Positions 33,114 through 42,671 of a stretch of DNA of 64,000 nt are shown in pieces. The notes under the pieces are model-generated. The model searched no databases, had not been told where the DNA came from, and saw only the letters and a list, made by a program, of their open reading frames with translations. This DNA is from Emiliania huxleyi CCMP1516. Lineage: Eukaryota > Haptophyta > Isochrysidales > Noelaerhabdaceae. The stretch covers positions 250,967 to 314,966 of the forward strand of contig NW_005201058.1 in the NCBI RefSeq assembly GCF_000372725.1, written 5' to 3'. The translations under genes and the position numbers were made by a program. How positions within the stretch are numbered: the stretch's first letter is position 1; every line of letters begins with the position of its first letter.

Positions 33114-36100
33114 ATGACCAACCTCGGCGCGCTCGACCTCGACGCGATGGATTATGATCCGGAGGAGGACGACACGGAACCGTCGCCACACGGCAGATTC
33201 CTTCGCGGCGCGGCGCGTCCGGGCTCAGCTTCTGTGCGCGCATGGCACGGCGTCATCCCTGCACAGCACCTCACGCCGCTCAAGGCAGACGCCATGCTGC
33301 TCAAGGAGAAGGCGCCGGGCGAGACATTCTGGATCGACGCCGAAAGCACGCCGCGCTGCTCGCTCGAACAGCTCGCGTTGGCGGTCCTGCGCTTCCACGC
33401 AGGCAGCGAGGTGAGCGCCGACTCTCCGCCGGTGCGCGGCGCCGAGTTCTGGATCCAAGTGCGCGGCTCTGACGGCTCGCCGACCATCGCGCTGCACTGG
33501 GACTCCGACGAGCTCCACAAGCGCGCGAGCGGCGAGCACCTTCCTCCATGGCTGGCGACCGTCACCTACCTCGGCTCGAGCGGCGCGCCGACAGTCGTCC
33601 TCCCCGCCGTTGCGGACGCGCACGGCCGTGCGGTGCGGGCTGGCGCGTGCTGCGCACACCTCTCGCACCCGGTGCCCGGCAAGCACCTCGCGTTCGACGG
33701 CCGCCTCTTGCACGGCGCGCTGCACGACATGCAGGCGCCGAGCGCCGCGCCGCACGTGCGCATCTCGCTGCTCGTCAACGTCTGGCTGGGCCACCGGCCG
33801 GCAGAGGCCGCGACGCTGCCGCCGCAGCTCGCCGCGTCGCTCTCCAACGCGGCCGTCGCCCACTTTGGGCACGCGGTGCCCGTGGCTCCAGAGGCGTCCG
33901 CTGAGCCCGACGCGGCTGGTTGGCGGAGTCTCAAGGTCGGCTTCGTGCCGCGGCGCTCTCTCTGTGACGCCACGCCCGGCTGGCGAACTCTCGGCCTCGG
34001 CTTCCCGTTCTTCCACCCGCCACTCCGAGTGCGTGGCTTGCCGCCGCCGCCCACGCGGCCAGCTCGAGCTGACCCCTCCGACGCGCCCCACGTGCCATCG
34101 CTGCTCCTCGTGCGCACCCTCGGGCTCGAGTTGCCTTTTGGCGACGCGCCCGCGCAGCCGCCGCAGCAGCAGCCACCGCCACACCCCCCGCCGGCCTCAC
34201 CGCCCCCGCCGGCGCCGGCGGCGGTTTCGTTCATCGAGGCAGCTGCGGAGCTGCGCTCCGCCAACGACTGGATCGCCACTCGGGCGCTTCGTGCGCTGCT
34301 GCCCCGTCTGGGCACGCACCTGCGCGACGGCGACGGCGGCAGCGGTGCGGGCAAGACGCTTAGCGGGCAGGAGGAGGCGGAAGCGGAGGAGGGTCGAGAC
34401 GAGGGCGCGAGTGGCGACCACCGCTGGATAGGCGGCGAGCCCGCGCTCCTCTACCTCGCACGCGAAGGCCACGAGCTGCAACGGCTGCAAATTGTTTTGG
34501 CCCACCACCGCGTGTGTTGAGATGTGTGCGTCACCTTCCCGTAGGCCTCGAGGCCTGTGCCCTCGCCGCCCTCGCCGCCCTCGCACCGCCTCGCGCCTCG
34601 CATCCCGGCGGCGCCACCCCCACCGGCGGCGCCACCGCCTCCGACGCCGCCGTCTCCACGGACAATCTCCAAGGCAGTGCAACTTCTCCGCCATCGGACC
34701 AGTGTCTGTCTGGACACCAAGCAGCTGCATGGCACGACCCTTGCGCCGCCGGCATCGACGCCGAGGACGCCGACGGCTTCACCGCGCTGCACTTTGCGGC
34801 AAACATGGGCTTGCGCCGCCTCTCTGCAGCGCTGCTCGCTTGCGGCGCGGCAGTCGACCGCAGTACACGCGACGTGAGCTCCCTTCACACAAAAACACAA
34901 CCACGGACCCAAGACGCACAAGCACAGACAGTCGAGAAGGGTGAGACAGCGGCGACAGTCAGAAGTCAGCGCTGGGTCCCAGGGCGAATGCGATGACGGC
35001 CTCTAGTGCGAGCTCTAGCTAGTGAGCTCATCGCGACTATATGCAGCGAGTTAGTTAGGTGAGCTCCCTTCACGAGCCCGGAGGGCGAACGCCGCTCCAC
35101 CTGGCGGCCGCCTCGGGCCAGAGCGCCATCGTCTCTCTCCTCCTGGCCGCCGACGCGCCGCACAGCGCAGAGGACTGGCAAGGGGCCACGCCGTTCCAGA
35201 TGGCGTGCCGCCGCGGCCACCACGTTGTCGCCGCCCAGATCTCGTCGTGGGCAACGCGTTGCGGCGGCGGCGCGAGCGAGGTACCCACCGAGCAGGAGCT
35301 ACGCGGCTTCGAGCTGGTGGAGGGGATGGCGGTGCGGGAGCGCGCGAGGCGGCGCCGCTGCATCGACGGGCGGCCTCTGTTGCAGACGCCGTTCACGCTC
35401 GACGGGCTGCTGAGCGACGACGGCTGCCGCAGTCTGATCGCCGCGGCGGAGGGCGTCGCGGCGCGCCGCGGCTGGCTGTCGTCCCGCCACCGCTACCATT
35501 CGACAGTGGACATGCCACTGCACGTCGTGCCGAGGGCTCAGTACGCGGCACTGCGCCCTAGAAGCTGCGTGTGCACACGCGTTTTCGTGCTCCAAGTACC
35601 GCTCGAGAGGACGCGCATTCGGCTGTACTCGGCCGTACTCGGCCGTGCTTCTACTGCGTGTGCGTGTGCTTCAACTGCGTTCGCCCTGATGCCCGCGTCT
35701 CCACCGCAACGTAGGCGTTGCGCTCCCTCCTCGACGGCACCGTGCTCCCGACGATGCGCCGCCGCTACGCCACCGCGCCGCTCCGCATTCGGGAAGCGTT
35801 CGTCGTAAAGTACGAGGCCGCTGCAGCTCCACCTCCCGCCGACCGCGCGCCCGCCGACGCGCAAGGGACGCACGCGACGGCGGCGGCGGCGCCGCGGCAG
35901 GCCGGGATCCGTAATCGCACAAGCCGCCCCCCTCTCTGTTGTCCGCCAGTGTGTGAGACTCTCTCCCTTTCCCTCTCTCTCCCCCTCTCCCTCTCCCTCT
36001 CTCTCGCATTCGCAGCTAGTTCATCTCCCTTCCCCCCTCCCTCTCCCTCTCCCTCTCTCTCTCTCGCATTAGAGCAGCTAGTTCACGACAAGGCGGTGAG

Positions 36101-37774
36101 TACCTGTACTTGGCGGCACCGCGGCAGGCGGGGCTGGGCATCCATAGAGACGGCACGCTGCTCAACTGCGTGCTGCTGCTCTCTGACCCCGCCGACTTTG
36201 ACGGGGGTGGGGGCAGTAGTAGACGCGAGTAGGCAGTAAGGCAGGAATAGTAGTGGGCAGGAGTAGCCAGCAGAAGACAGCAGTAGACAGCAGTGGGCAG
36301 TAGACAGCAGTAGACAGCAGTAGACAGCAGTGGGCAGTAGGCAGTAGTCGGCAGTGAGGCAGGGCGAGGCGGAGGGGGGCGGCGAGGGGGACGCAGATGG
36401 TGGAGGCGAGGGCGAAGGCGGTGGATGCGGTGAGGGCGGGGGAGAAGGCTCCGGAGCGATTGCACACATCCCGGTGAAGTCGACGCACTGATATGCGGTG
36501 CTTTGCAGCCAGTAGACAGCAGTGGGCAGTAGACAGCAGTAGACAGCAGTGGGCAGTAGACAGCAGTAGACAGCAGTGGGCAGTAGACAGCAGTAGACAG
36601 CAGTGGGCAGTAGACAGCAGTAGACAGCAGTGGGCAGTAGACAGCAGTAGACAGCAGTGGGCAGTAGACAGCAGTAGACAGCAGTGGGCAGTAGACAGCA
36701 GTAGACAGCAGTGGGCAGTAGACAGCAGTAGACAGCAGTGGGCAGTAGACAGTAGACAGCAGTGGGCAGTAGGCAGCAGTAGACAGCAGTAGACAGCAGT
36801 GGGCAGTAGACAGCATGGGCAGTAGTCAGTAGTCGGCAGTGAGGCAGCAGCAGGCAGCACCCCCGCCGATTGCCTAGAGCGTCCCAGTTTCCGCCTCATG
36901 CGCCGCCGTCTGCCTCGCGCCCTACCGCCTGCCTCACACCCTGCCGTCTGAAGGCGGCACCGTCTTCGCGCCACCGCTCGACCGTTGCTACCGCGCTGGC
37001 CGCGGCGATTGCCTCTGCTCGTGCGGCCAGCTGCCGCACGGCGCCGCCGCAGTCACGCGCGGCATCCGCTACGTGCTCATCGTCTTCATTGATGAGCTCG
37101 TGTTTGACGACGCTGCCGTTGACGACGCTGTCGTTGGCGAAGCAGCGTCGCCGCCACCACCGCCCCCCTATCTCCCCCCCTCGCTCCCGCTCTCGTCCCC
37201 GCCTTCGTCCTCCGCCTCGCCGGCCGCGGACGCCCTCGTCGGGCAGCTGCGCGCTCTCGTCTGCCAGCACGAGGCGGCGCCAATGTCTCTCGAGGCGCTG
37301 CACGCGCGGGTCTCGGAGTTGGCGGCGGAGGCTGCCGTCGGTCAGACGGCGCTCATGGCGATGGCCACATCAGGTGGCGTCACCACCCGCACCACCGGTG
37401 GTCCTACCGCCGCGCCCGCTTGCTCGCCCTCGTCTGCTCCCTCGAGCCAGCCGATGGCCTCGCCGTCTAGCTCGCCAAGCTCCGCGCCCTCCAGGAGTCC
37501 GAGCGCCGCCCCCTCTGCCTCGCCGCTCACCGCAGGTGGCCTTGCGGGTCTGGCACCTCTGGGTGCGGCGGACGACGCGTCTACGAGCGGTGCTGACTGC
37601 GGCATCAACGGCGCCGCACTCGCAGAGAGCGGCCGCGGCGACGACGGCGGCGGTGAGCGCGAGACATCGGCGGGTTGGATGGACGCGGCGGAGCGGGCGG
37701 CACGTGGATTCTCAGCGGATGAGACGGTGGTGATGCCGCTGCCCAACTTTGATGACTCTGATGACGACGATTGA
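33114..37774 (+). CDS. Bi-domain 2OG-Fe(II) oxygenase with ankyrin linker (six exons)
   Basis: Exons, by hand: 33114-34467, 34545-34873, 35059-35547, 35715-35900, 36128-36206, 36954-37774; 1085 residues. Domain 1 (about residues 40-240) has HWDSDE as the HxD iron site, a distal LLHGAL histidine and HVRISLLVNVW. A Pro-rich linker follows, then ankyrin repeats (DGFTALHFAANMG, GRTPLHLAAASGQ). Domain 2 resembles prolyl 4-hydroxylases: FVVKYEA, GIHRDGTLLNCVLLLSD, FDGGGTVFAPP, then LPHGAAAVTRGIRYVLIVFID. The tail is Ser/Pro-rich and acidic. Introns 1, 3 and 4 are GC-AG, 2 and 5 GT-AG. It likely hydroxylates protein side chains; substrate unknown. Exon 4/5 junctions are the least certain. Confidence 0.75.
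34874..35058 (+). mobile_element. Introner-like intron with a 15-bp target duplication
   Basis: GTGAGCTCCCTTCAC occurs exactly at the start of the intron and again at the start of the next exon. Removing 34874-35058 restores an ankyrin repeat (STRD joined to VSSLHEPGGRTPLH). The 5' splice site comes from the duplicated target and the 3' AG from the insert end (TTAGTTAG). About 57 bp inside (34885-34941) match the reverse strand of 48311-48368 with one mismatch, so the insert belongs to a dispersed repeat. Confidence 0.8.
36207..36953. repeat. 27-bp minisatellite filling intron 5 of the 2OG/ankyrin gene
   Basis: A 27-bp unit built from 9-bp parts (CAGTAGACA-like) repeats from about 36510 to 36815. 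A shorter related stretch lies at 36240-36360. CAGTAGTCGGCAGTGAGGCA appears at both ends (near 36341 and 36826). The gene's intron runs from GT at 36207 to AG at 36953. Confidence 0.85.
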
Positions 37775-38521
37775 TGTGGCCAGAGCTGTAGCGGTGGTGG
37801 AGTCGGGAAGGAAGGGAGGTGTGAAGGGAGATGTGTCGTTGTTGCTATTCAACTGACCCAGCCTTGTGCGACGGCGACCGGTGCACTGCAGTGTGCAGTT
37901 TCGTGTGTTCGCCTCCACGACCTCACGCCCTTACGTCAGTACTCTAGACACATAGAGGGTGCGGTGCGTCCAGGCATCGCTTCAGTGAGGCCAAAGTGAG
38001 TTTATGGATGTGTGAGAACGGTACGGGACACGAGGAGGCGCACGCGGACCAACTCGTCGGTGACTCTGCTGCACGCCTGACCCGGCGGACATGGAAGAAA
38101 GAATCTCGACGGCGGGTCGGCTCGCTCAGATACATATCATTCTCAAACACGTAGGCATGACGCGGATCTCGTAATACCCCTTGGCATATTCGGCTTGCCC
38201 TCCACAGACTCCTCCTTGTACTCGCGCAGCTGGTCGGCAAGGGGAGTCGTTCTCGATTCCTTGGTGCAGTTGGCGGTGCTCGGGACCGGGCGGCCGCCGA
38301 CCTCAAGCTCAATCACCGGTGGCACAGCCTGGCTCCGAAGGGCCGGAGCCTATGGCTGAGATCTAGGCGTGCCAGCCATCCTTAGCACGGATGGCTGCGA
38401 AACAGGGAGCGCAGCCATTTTATATAATATAAAATGAACTCGGGGGCACGGGACGCGGCACAAACGGGGCACAAACGCCAGGCTACAAAGACGGGGAGGC
38501 ACGTAGTGACGCAGGGGAGTC
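37775..38521. other. No gene seen; small palindromes
   Basis: 3' flank of the oxygenase gene, with a hairpin AGCCATCC...GGATGGCT (about 38373-38395) and an AT palindrome TTTTATATAATATAAAA (about 38419-38435) that stands out in this GC-rich DNA. No coding frame is convincing. Confidence 0.5.
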
Positions 38522-38690
38522 TAGGCGACGGCGGCGTCCTCCGACGCCGCGGCGAGCCTGAGCTCGGTCGCAATCTCTTCCGCCGCCGCGAGCTGCAGCG
38601 CGACTGACGTGCGCTGGGCCTGCAGCGACAGCCACGACCGCGTCGACCAGCTCGCCTCGTCCTCGTGCTGCCGCTTCAGGTGCAGATTTC
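38522..38690 (-). pseudogene. Possible 3'-terminal exon fragment
   Basis: A minus frame ends with WSTRSWLSLQAQRTSVALQL and an Ala/Glu-rich helix before the stop at 38522. Its codon pattern looks real, but upstream it runs into LTR-like sequence, so it is at most the broken end of a gene. Confidence 0.3.
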
Positions 38691-40018
38691 GAGGTTAGTG
38701 TCCGAGGAGGCCACCGGCCAAAAGCGCATGTCTTGAAGGTCCGATACTGGAAGCCCATATAGGCACCTTACACTCCCCCGCAGTATCGCACCTCTTGAGC
38801 GACACTACGTTTCCTCAGCTGGGGATTCTCCGGGTACCCCTCTTTGTACCCGTGCTGGCCGGATTCCTCCTCCGAACAAATCAAGTTCGATCGGCCCCAG
38901 TCTCGAACTGGCAGCCACTATCTCACCGGAGGTACCATGTCAGGAGACGGAACACGGAGGAGCTGTCGCGGATGAGCGCATCAGGGACGTGAGGACGATC
39001 TTCAATGCCCCGAACGTTGATGTTGCGCCACGGGCCGCCGACGTCGGAGATGGCAGGCTCAGTCTCAGACGTCCAGACGGCAGAGGCGCTCGTAGAGGCG
39101 CATTGGACTTCTTGCCAGAGGCGTTGGACAGCGGGACGGGCTAGCGCGAGGAGGCGAGACGAGGAAGAGACAGCAATGAGGTAGAGTGGCATTGCCACGT
39201 CGAACAGATGCCCAACACTCCCCCACGACGTGGTAATCGCCACACAAGGCAGAGAGGGCGTGTCGATCGTCGCGTGTTCATCGCGTACAGCTCCGGTCGT
39301 GTCGAGCGGCGACGTCGGAAGTAGCGGCGGCGAAAGGCAGGGTCCACATTCGGTGCGAGATCTTTGCGGTAACTGCCGTTGCAGCAGCCCGAGAGCTGGT
39401 AGCGGAGGCAGCAGCTGCGATGGTGGTCCGTAGGCGAGGAGAACGGACCGGTAAGGAGAAGCAAGAGGGGATACTCGTGTCCACACAGCCGCAGTGCTGG
39501 CGGAGATGCGCTCTGTCGCAGAAGATCCGCAAGCACCAAAGTTGATGTTGCGGTTGTACTCATTCTGCTCAGCCTCCGTGCCGAGCAGTTGGCGGCCGCT
39601 GTGCCACCGTGCGCCGAGCCTCTGTGCCCAGCCAATCACCACGGCTCGCGCAGGTGCCCATGGTGCCAGCCAACGTATCGAGCGTAAGCCGGAAATGCTG
39701 TGCGGCAACACATCTCGCTTGTGTGCCGCACCAGCTCTCATGTCGGCCTCAGTGCCGCACTGCTCACTCCGTGCACTCACCGGTCGGTACCATGTCAGGA
39801 GACGGAACACGGAGGAGCTGTATAGGTCACTAGAGACCCACACCATCGCTACATCACCACAGCCACCAAGTCGGATACAAGTCGATGACAATGTGCGCGG
39901 CAGGAGAAACCCAACAGCATGACAATGTGCGCGGCAGGACAAACCAAACATGAGACACGGTTACACAAGGACGGTCAAGCTACGGTCAGGAAGTAGGTTT
40001 GAGTTCACACTCTCCAAC
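38690..40018 (-). mobile_element. Ty1/copia-like LTR retrotransposon remnants, minus strand
   Basis: LTR-like segments: 39793-40018, 38938-39221, and a third LTR-like start at 38772. Each begins TGT. The first two end in a shared 35-bp block closing with TGACA, followed by TGGTACC, which resembles a primer-binding-site start. Purine-rich tracts (GGGGGAG) precede the inner two. About 570 bp of internal sequence lie between the first two LTRs, with no recognisable gag-pol domains. The element is broken and mosaic. Little LTR similarity beyond the shared block suggests it is old or assembled from different copies. Confidence 0.45.
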
Positions 40019-40110
40019 AGTTAGCCGTCATCAACCTCACGCCTTACACAGCGGTCACAGGCGCAGCCTCGCAAGTCCCGTCCCCCCGGTCCCGTGTTGT
40101 CCCTTCATAT

Positions 40111-41112
40111 ATGCATTGCTGCATCGCTGCTGCAGAGATGACTCTCCCCCGCCGCATCGTCGATTGCCACCACCACTTCCTTGCGCCCGACGAGCCCTTC
40201 CACGCCACGCTCGGCGCGCTCGGCGCGCCCGCCTACACCGCGGAGCAGTACGCCGCCGACTCGGCCGGGCTGCCGATCGAGAAGACTGTGCACATCGAGG
40301 CGCTGGCGGACGACGGCGCGGGCGAGGCGGCGTACGTCGACGCGCTCGCCAGCCGCGGCGCCTGCAAGGTGGCCGCCATCGTCGCCAACTGCGACCTCTC
40401 TGCGCCCGACGCCGCCGCGGCGCTCGACAAGATCCAGGCGGCGAGCGCGCGCGTGCGCGGCATCCGGTACATCCTCGACTACGACGGCCCCTTCGACGGC
40501 GAGTGCCCGACGCACGTCGCCTGCAAGGCCCACGCCACCGACTACCTCCGCGACGCGTCCGCCGCCGCCGCGTTTGAGCGCGGCTTCGCGCTGCTCGCGG
40601 CCCGCGGGCTGTCGTTCGACCTGCAGCTCTGCCCTGCGCAGATGGAGGCGGCGGCGGCGATGATCAGCCGCCACCCCGGTGTGCCAGTGGTGATTGACCA
40701 CATGGGCAAGCCGTGGAGGCTGCGGGCGGACGGCGGTGCCGCCGACGCGGCAGAGCTAGCGGCGTGGCGCAAGGGGATGGCAGCGCTGGCGGCGCTGCCG
40801 CAGGTGAGCTGCAAGCTGTCGATGCTTGGGGTGGCGGTGCCGGGCTGGCCGGCGGGCGGCGCTAAGGAGGAGCTGCTGCGTGGCTTGGTGCTCGAGACCA
40901 TCTCGCTCTTTGGCGCGCGCCGCTGCATGTTCAACTCCAACTGGCACATCAACGGCGCCGTCTCCAACTCGGACGCCGGCGACGTGCCCAGCGACGAGGC
41001 GCTCACGATGGCTTCCCTCTTCGAGCGCTTCCACGGATGGGTGGCGCACTTGGGCGAGGCGGAGCGCGAGGCGCTCTTTGCGGGCAGCGCGGAGCGCTTC
41101 TACCGCATCTAG
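40111..41112 (+). CDS. Amidohydrolase-family TIM-barrel protein
   Basis: The frame starts at 40111; the ATG at 40138 (MTLPRRIVDCHHHF) is equally good because the barrel starts there. 333 residues, normal for the Amidohydrolase_2 group (2-pyrone-4,6-dicarboxylate lactonase, fuconolactonase and decarboxylase relatives). Seen: CHHHF near the N-terminus (HxH metal or substrate site), VVIDHMGKP (strand-6 His) and RCMFNSNW near the C-terminus. In this superfamily the last motif normally carries Asp (GSDWP type); here the position reads Asn. It is probably a soluble lactonase- or hydrolase-like enzyme, with altered chemistry or loss of catalysis possible. No introns. Confidence 0.8.
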   Translation: MHCCIAAAEMTLPRRIVDCHHHFLAPDEPFHATLGALGAPAYTAEQYAADSAGLPIEKTVHIEALADDGAGEAAYVDALASRGACKVAAIVANCDLSAPDAAAALDKIQAASARVRGIRYILDYDGPFDGECPTHVACKAHATDYLRDASAAAAFERGFALLAARGLSFDLQLCPAQMEAAAAMISRHPGVPVVIDHMGKPWRLRADGGAADAAELAAWRKGMAALAALPQVSCKLSMLGVAVPGWPAGGAKEELLRGLVLETISLFGARRCMFNSNWHINGAVSNSDAGDVPSDEALTMASLFERFHGWVAHLGEAEREALFAGSAERFYRI

Positions 41113-41154
41113 CTAACCCTCCGGGTGCGGCGGGCAAGGCTCATGTTGCATAGC

Positions 41155-41514
41155 CAGCACCTCTGCTGAGAGCACGTACCCGCCCGTCTAGGAAGTGTCT
41201 AGGAGGTGTCTAGGAAGCCAGCACCTCTGCTGAGAGCACGTACCCGCCCGTCTAGGAAGTGTCTAGGAGGTGTCTAGGAAGCCAGCACCTCTGCTGAGAG
41301 CACGTACCCGCCCGTCTAGGAAGTGTCTAGGAAGTGTCTAGGAAGCCAGCACCTCTGCTGAGAGCACGTACCCGCCCGTCTAGGAAGTGTCTAGGAAGTG
41401 TCTGGGAAGCCAGCACCTCTGCTGAGAGCACGTACCCGCCCGTCTAGGAAGTGTCTAGGAAGTGTCTAGGAAGTGTCTAGGAAGCCAGCACCTCTGCTGA
41501 GAGCACGTACCCGG
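41155..41514. repeat. 64-bp minisatellite, six copies
   Basis: The unit starts CAGCACCTCTGCTGAGAGCA and ends in iterated GTGTCTAGGA. Copies begin at 41155, 41219, 41283, 41347, 41411 and 41486; the fifth carries one extra GTGTCTAGGAA step. It lies directly 3' of the amidohydrolase stop codon. Confidence 0.95.
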
Positions 41515-42671
41515 TCTGTCCCCTCAGTGTCGTCGGTGGCTGGACGCTATCGGCTGCCCGGGTAGGTAGAGTGTCTCCGAGTACGGAGATAGCCGGAGAA
41601 AGAATGATCTCAATGATGCACGCCCCAGCCACTCCCGCAGCGCGCAGCCCGCAGGGGCTCAGGCAGCGACACGGGCGCCCCGCTGGTCAGTGGTCAGCGG
41701 TGGTCTGGAACGATTCCGTTTTTCTCGCGGAGGGTACGCCGGTGTGCTATCCCCCGCCGCGGGCGCGGCGCTCGAGACCCGAGCTACGGCTCTATACAAA
41801 TCTATACTTTACCACACCACCTCGTGTGTGTGGAGAAGTTTACGTAAAGTACCTTAAATCTTACCTTATACTTTAAGGTGGCACCTACGGCGCTCGGCGG
41901 GATACCCGCGGAGACGGCGGGATACGGCCCGGATACCGGCCCTCCGGGAGATACGGCTTTAGCCGCGCGCTGCAGCGGGCTAAAACGGACCTTGAGACAC
42001 GCCTCGGCTACCAATAGCTTTGACGCTGTGTGCACTCAGCCGAAAGGGACGAGCGTCTGCCGCCGCAACAAGGAAGTGGCCCAGCCAGATCACACACACC
42101 GAGTACCGGGAGCGACCCGACAGCTGCCCCGGCCCAACCAAGCGCTGGTCCTGTCCGTATCTAAGCGATGCTCGCCTCGCTCGCCTCGCTCCCTGACAAG
42201 CGCCATGGTGGCGGGTCGGGGCATTGGGCGTTGCGTTGTAATTGATGACTGAAACTTAGACTTAACATCACCCCAAAGAGGGGCTTTCATTCTCGCCCTC
42301 CTCAGGTTCTCTGCTCTTGCTGCGCTTGGTGTGACTGTGCTCAGTGTGACCCAGGAGTCGAGGCGGGGCCATGCCGGGCACGACAGTCCACGGGAGCGCC
42401 TCGCGGGGCAGGCTCGTCAAGTTGTGCCGCATGGTTGCAAACTCACACGAAATGAAGGAGGCGGAAAAGAAAGAAAGCGGACGCAACGGGCTTCGTCGTA
42501 GAAGACACACTGACTCCTGTTGTACCCACAAAGTGCGGGGGGCGCGGAGAGACACGAGAGAACGCCAGCAGAACAGAAGGGCTCGTGTTCTCCGTGCCCA
42601 GTGTCGTGCGAGAGAGTTCAGCCCCCCCCCCCCCCCCGCGAAACTTGCGCGTGACATCCGCCCAACTCGCC
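41515..42671. other. No gene seen
   Basis: Intergenic. It includes an AT-richer patch (41800-41880), a possible LINE-tail relic before 42615 (CCCAGTGTCGTGCGAG) and a poly-C run near 42631. Confidence 0.5.

Noticed and set aside
34510-34544. A 35-nt intron in the 2OG/ankyrin gene
   Set aside because: Shorter than any other intron here; the GC donor at 34468 fits the frame, the duplication pattern and the ankyrin repeat better.
34557-34877. Pro-rich frame over the first ankyrin exon
   Set aside because: Out of frame with the ankyrin motif; a compositional shadow.
36016-36974. Minus frames rich in CLLLSTAH-like repeats
   Set aside because: Pure translation of the 27-bp intron minisatellite.
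41155-41514. CRISPR-like regular repeats
   Set aside because: The repeats are head-to-tail without unique spacers, in a eukaryotic context: a minisatellite.
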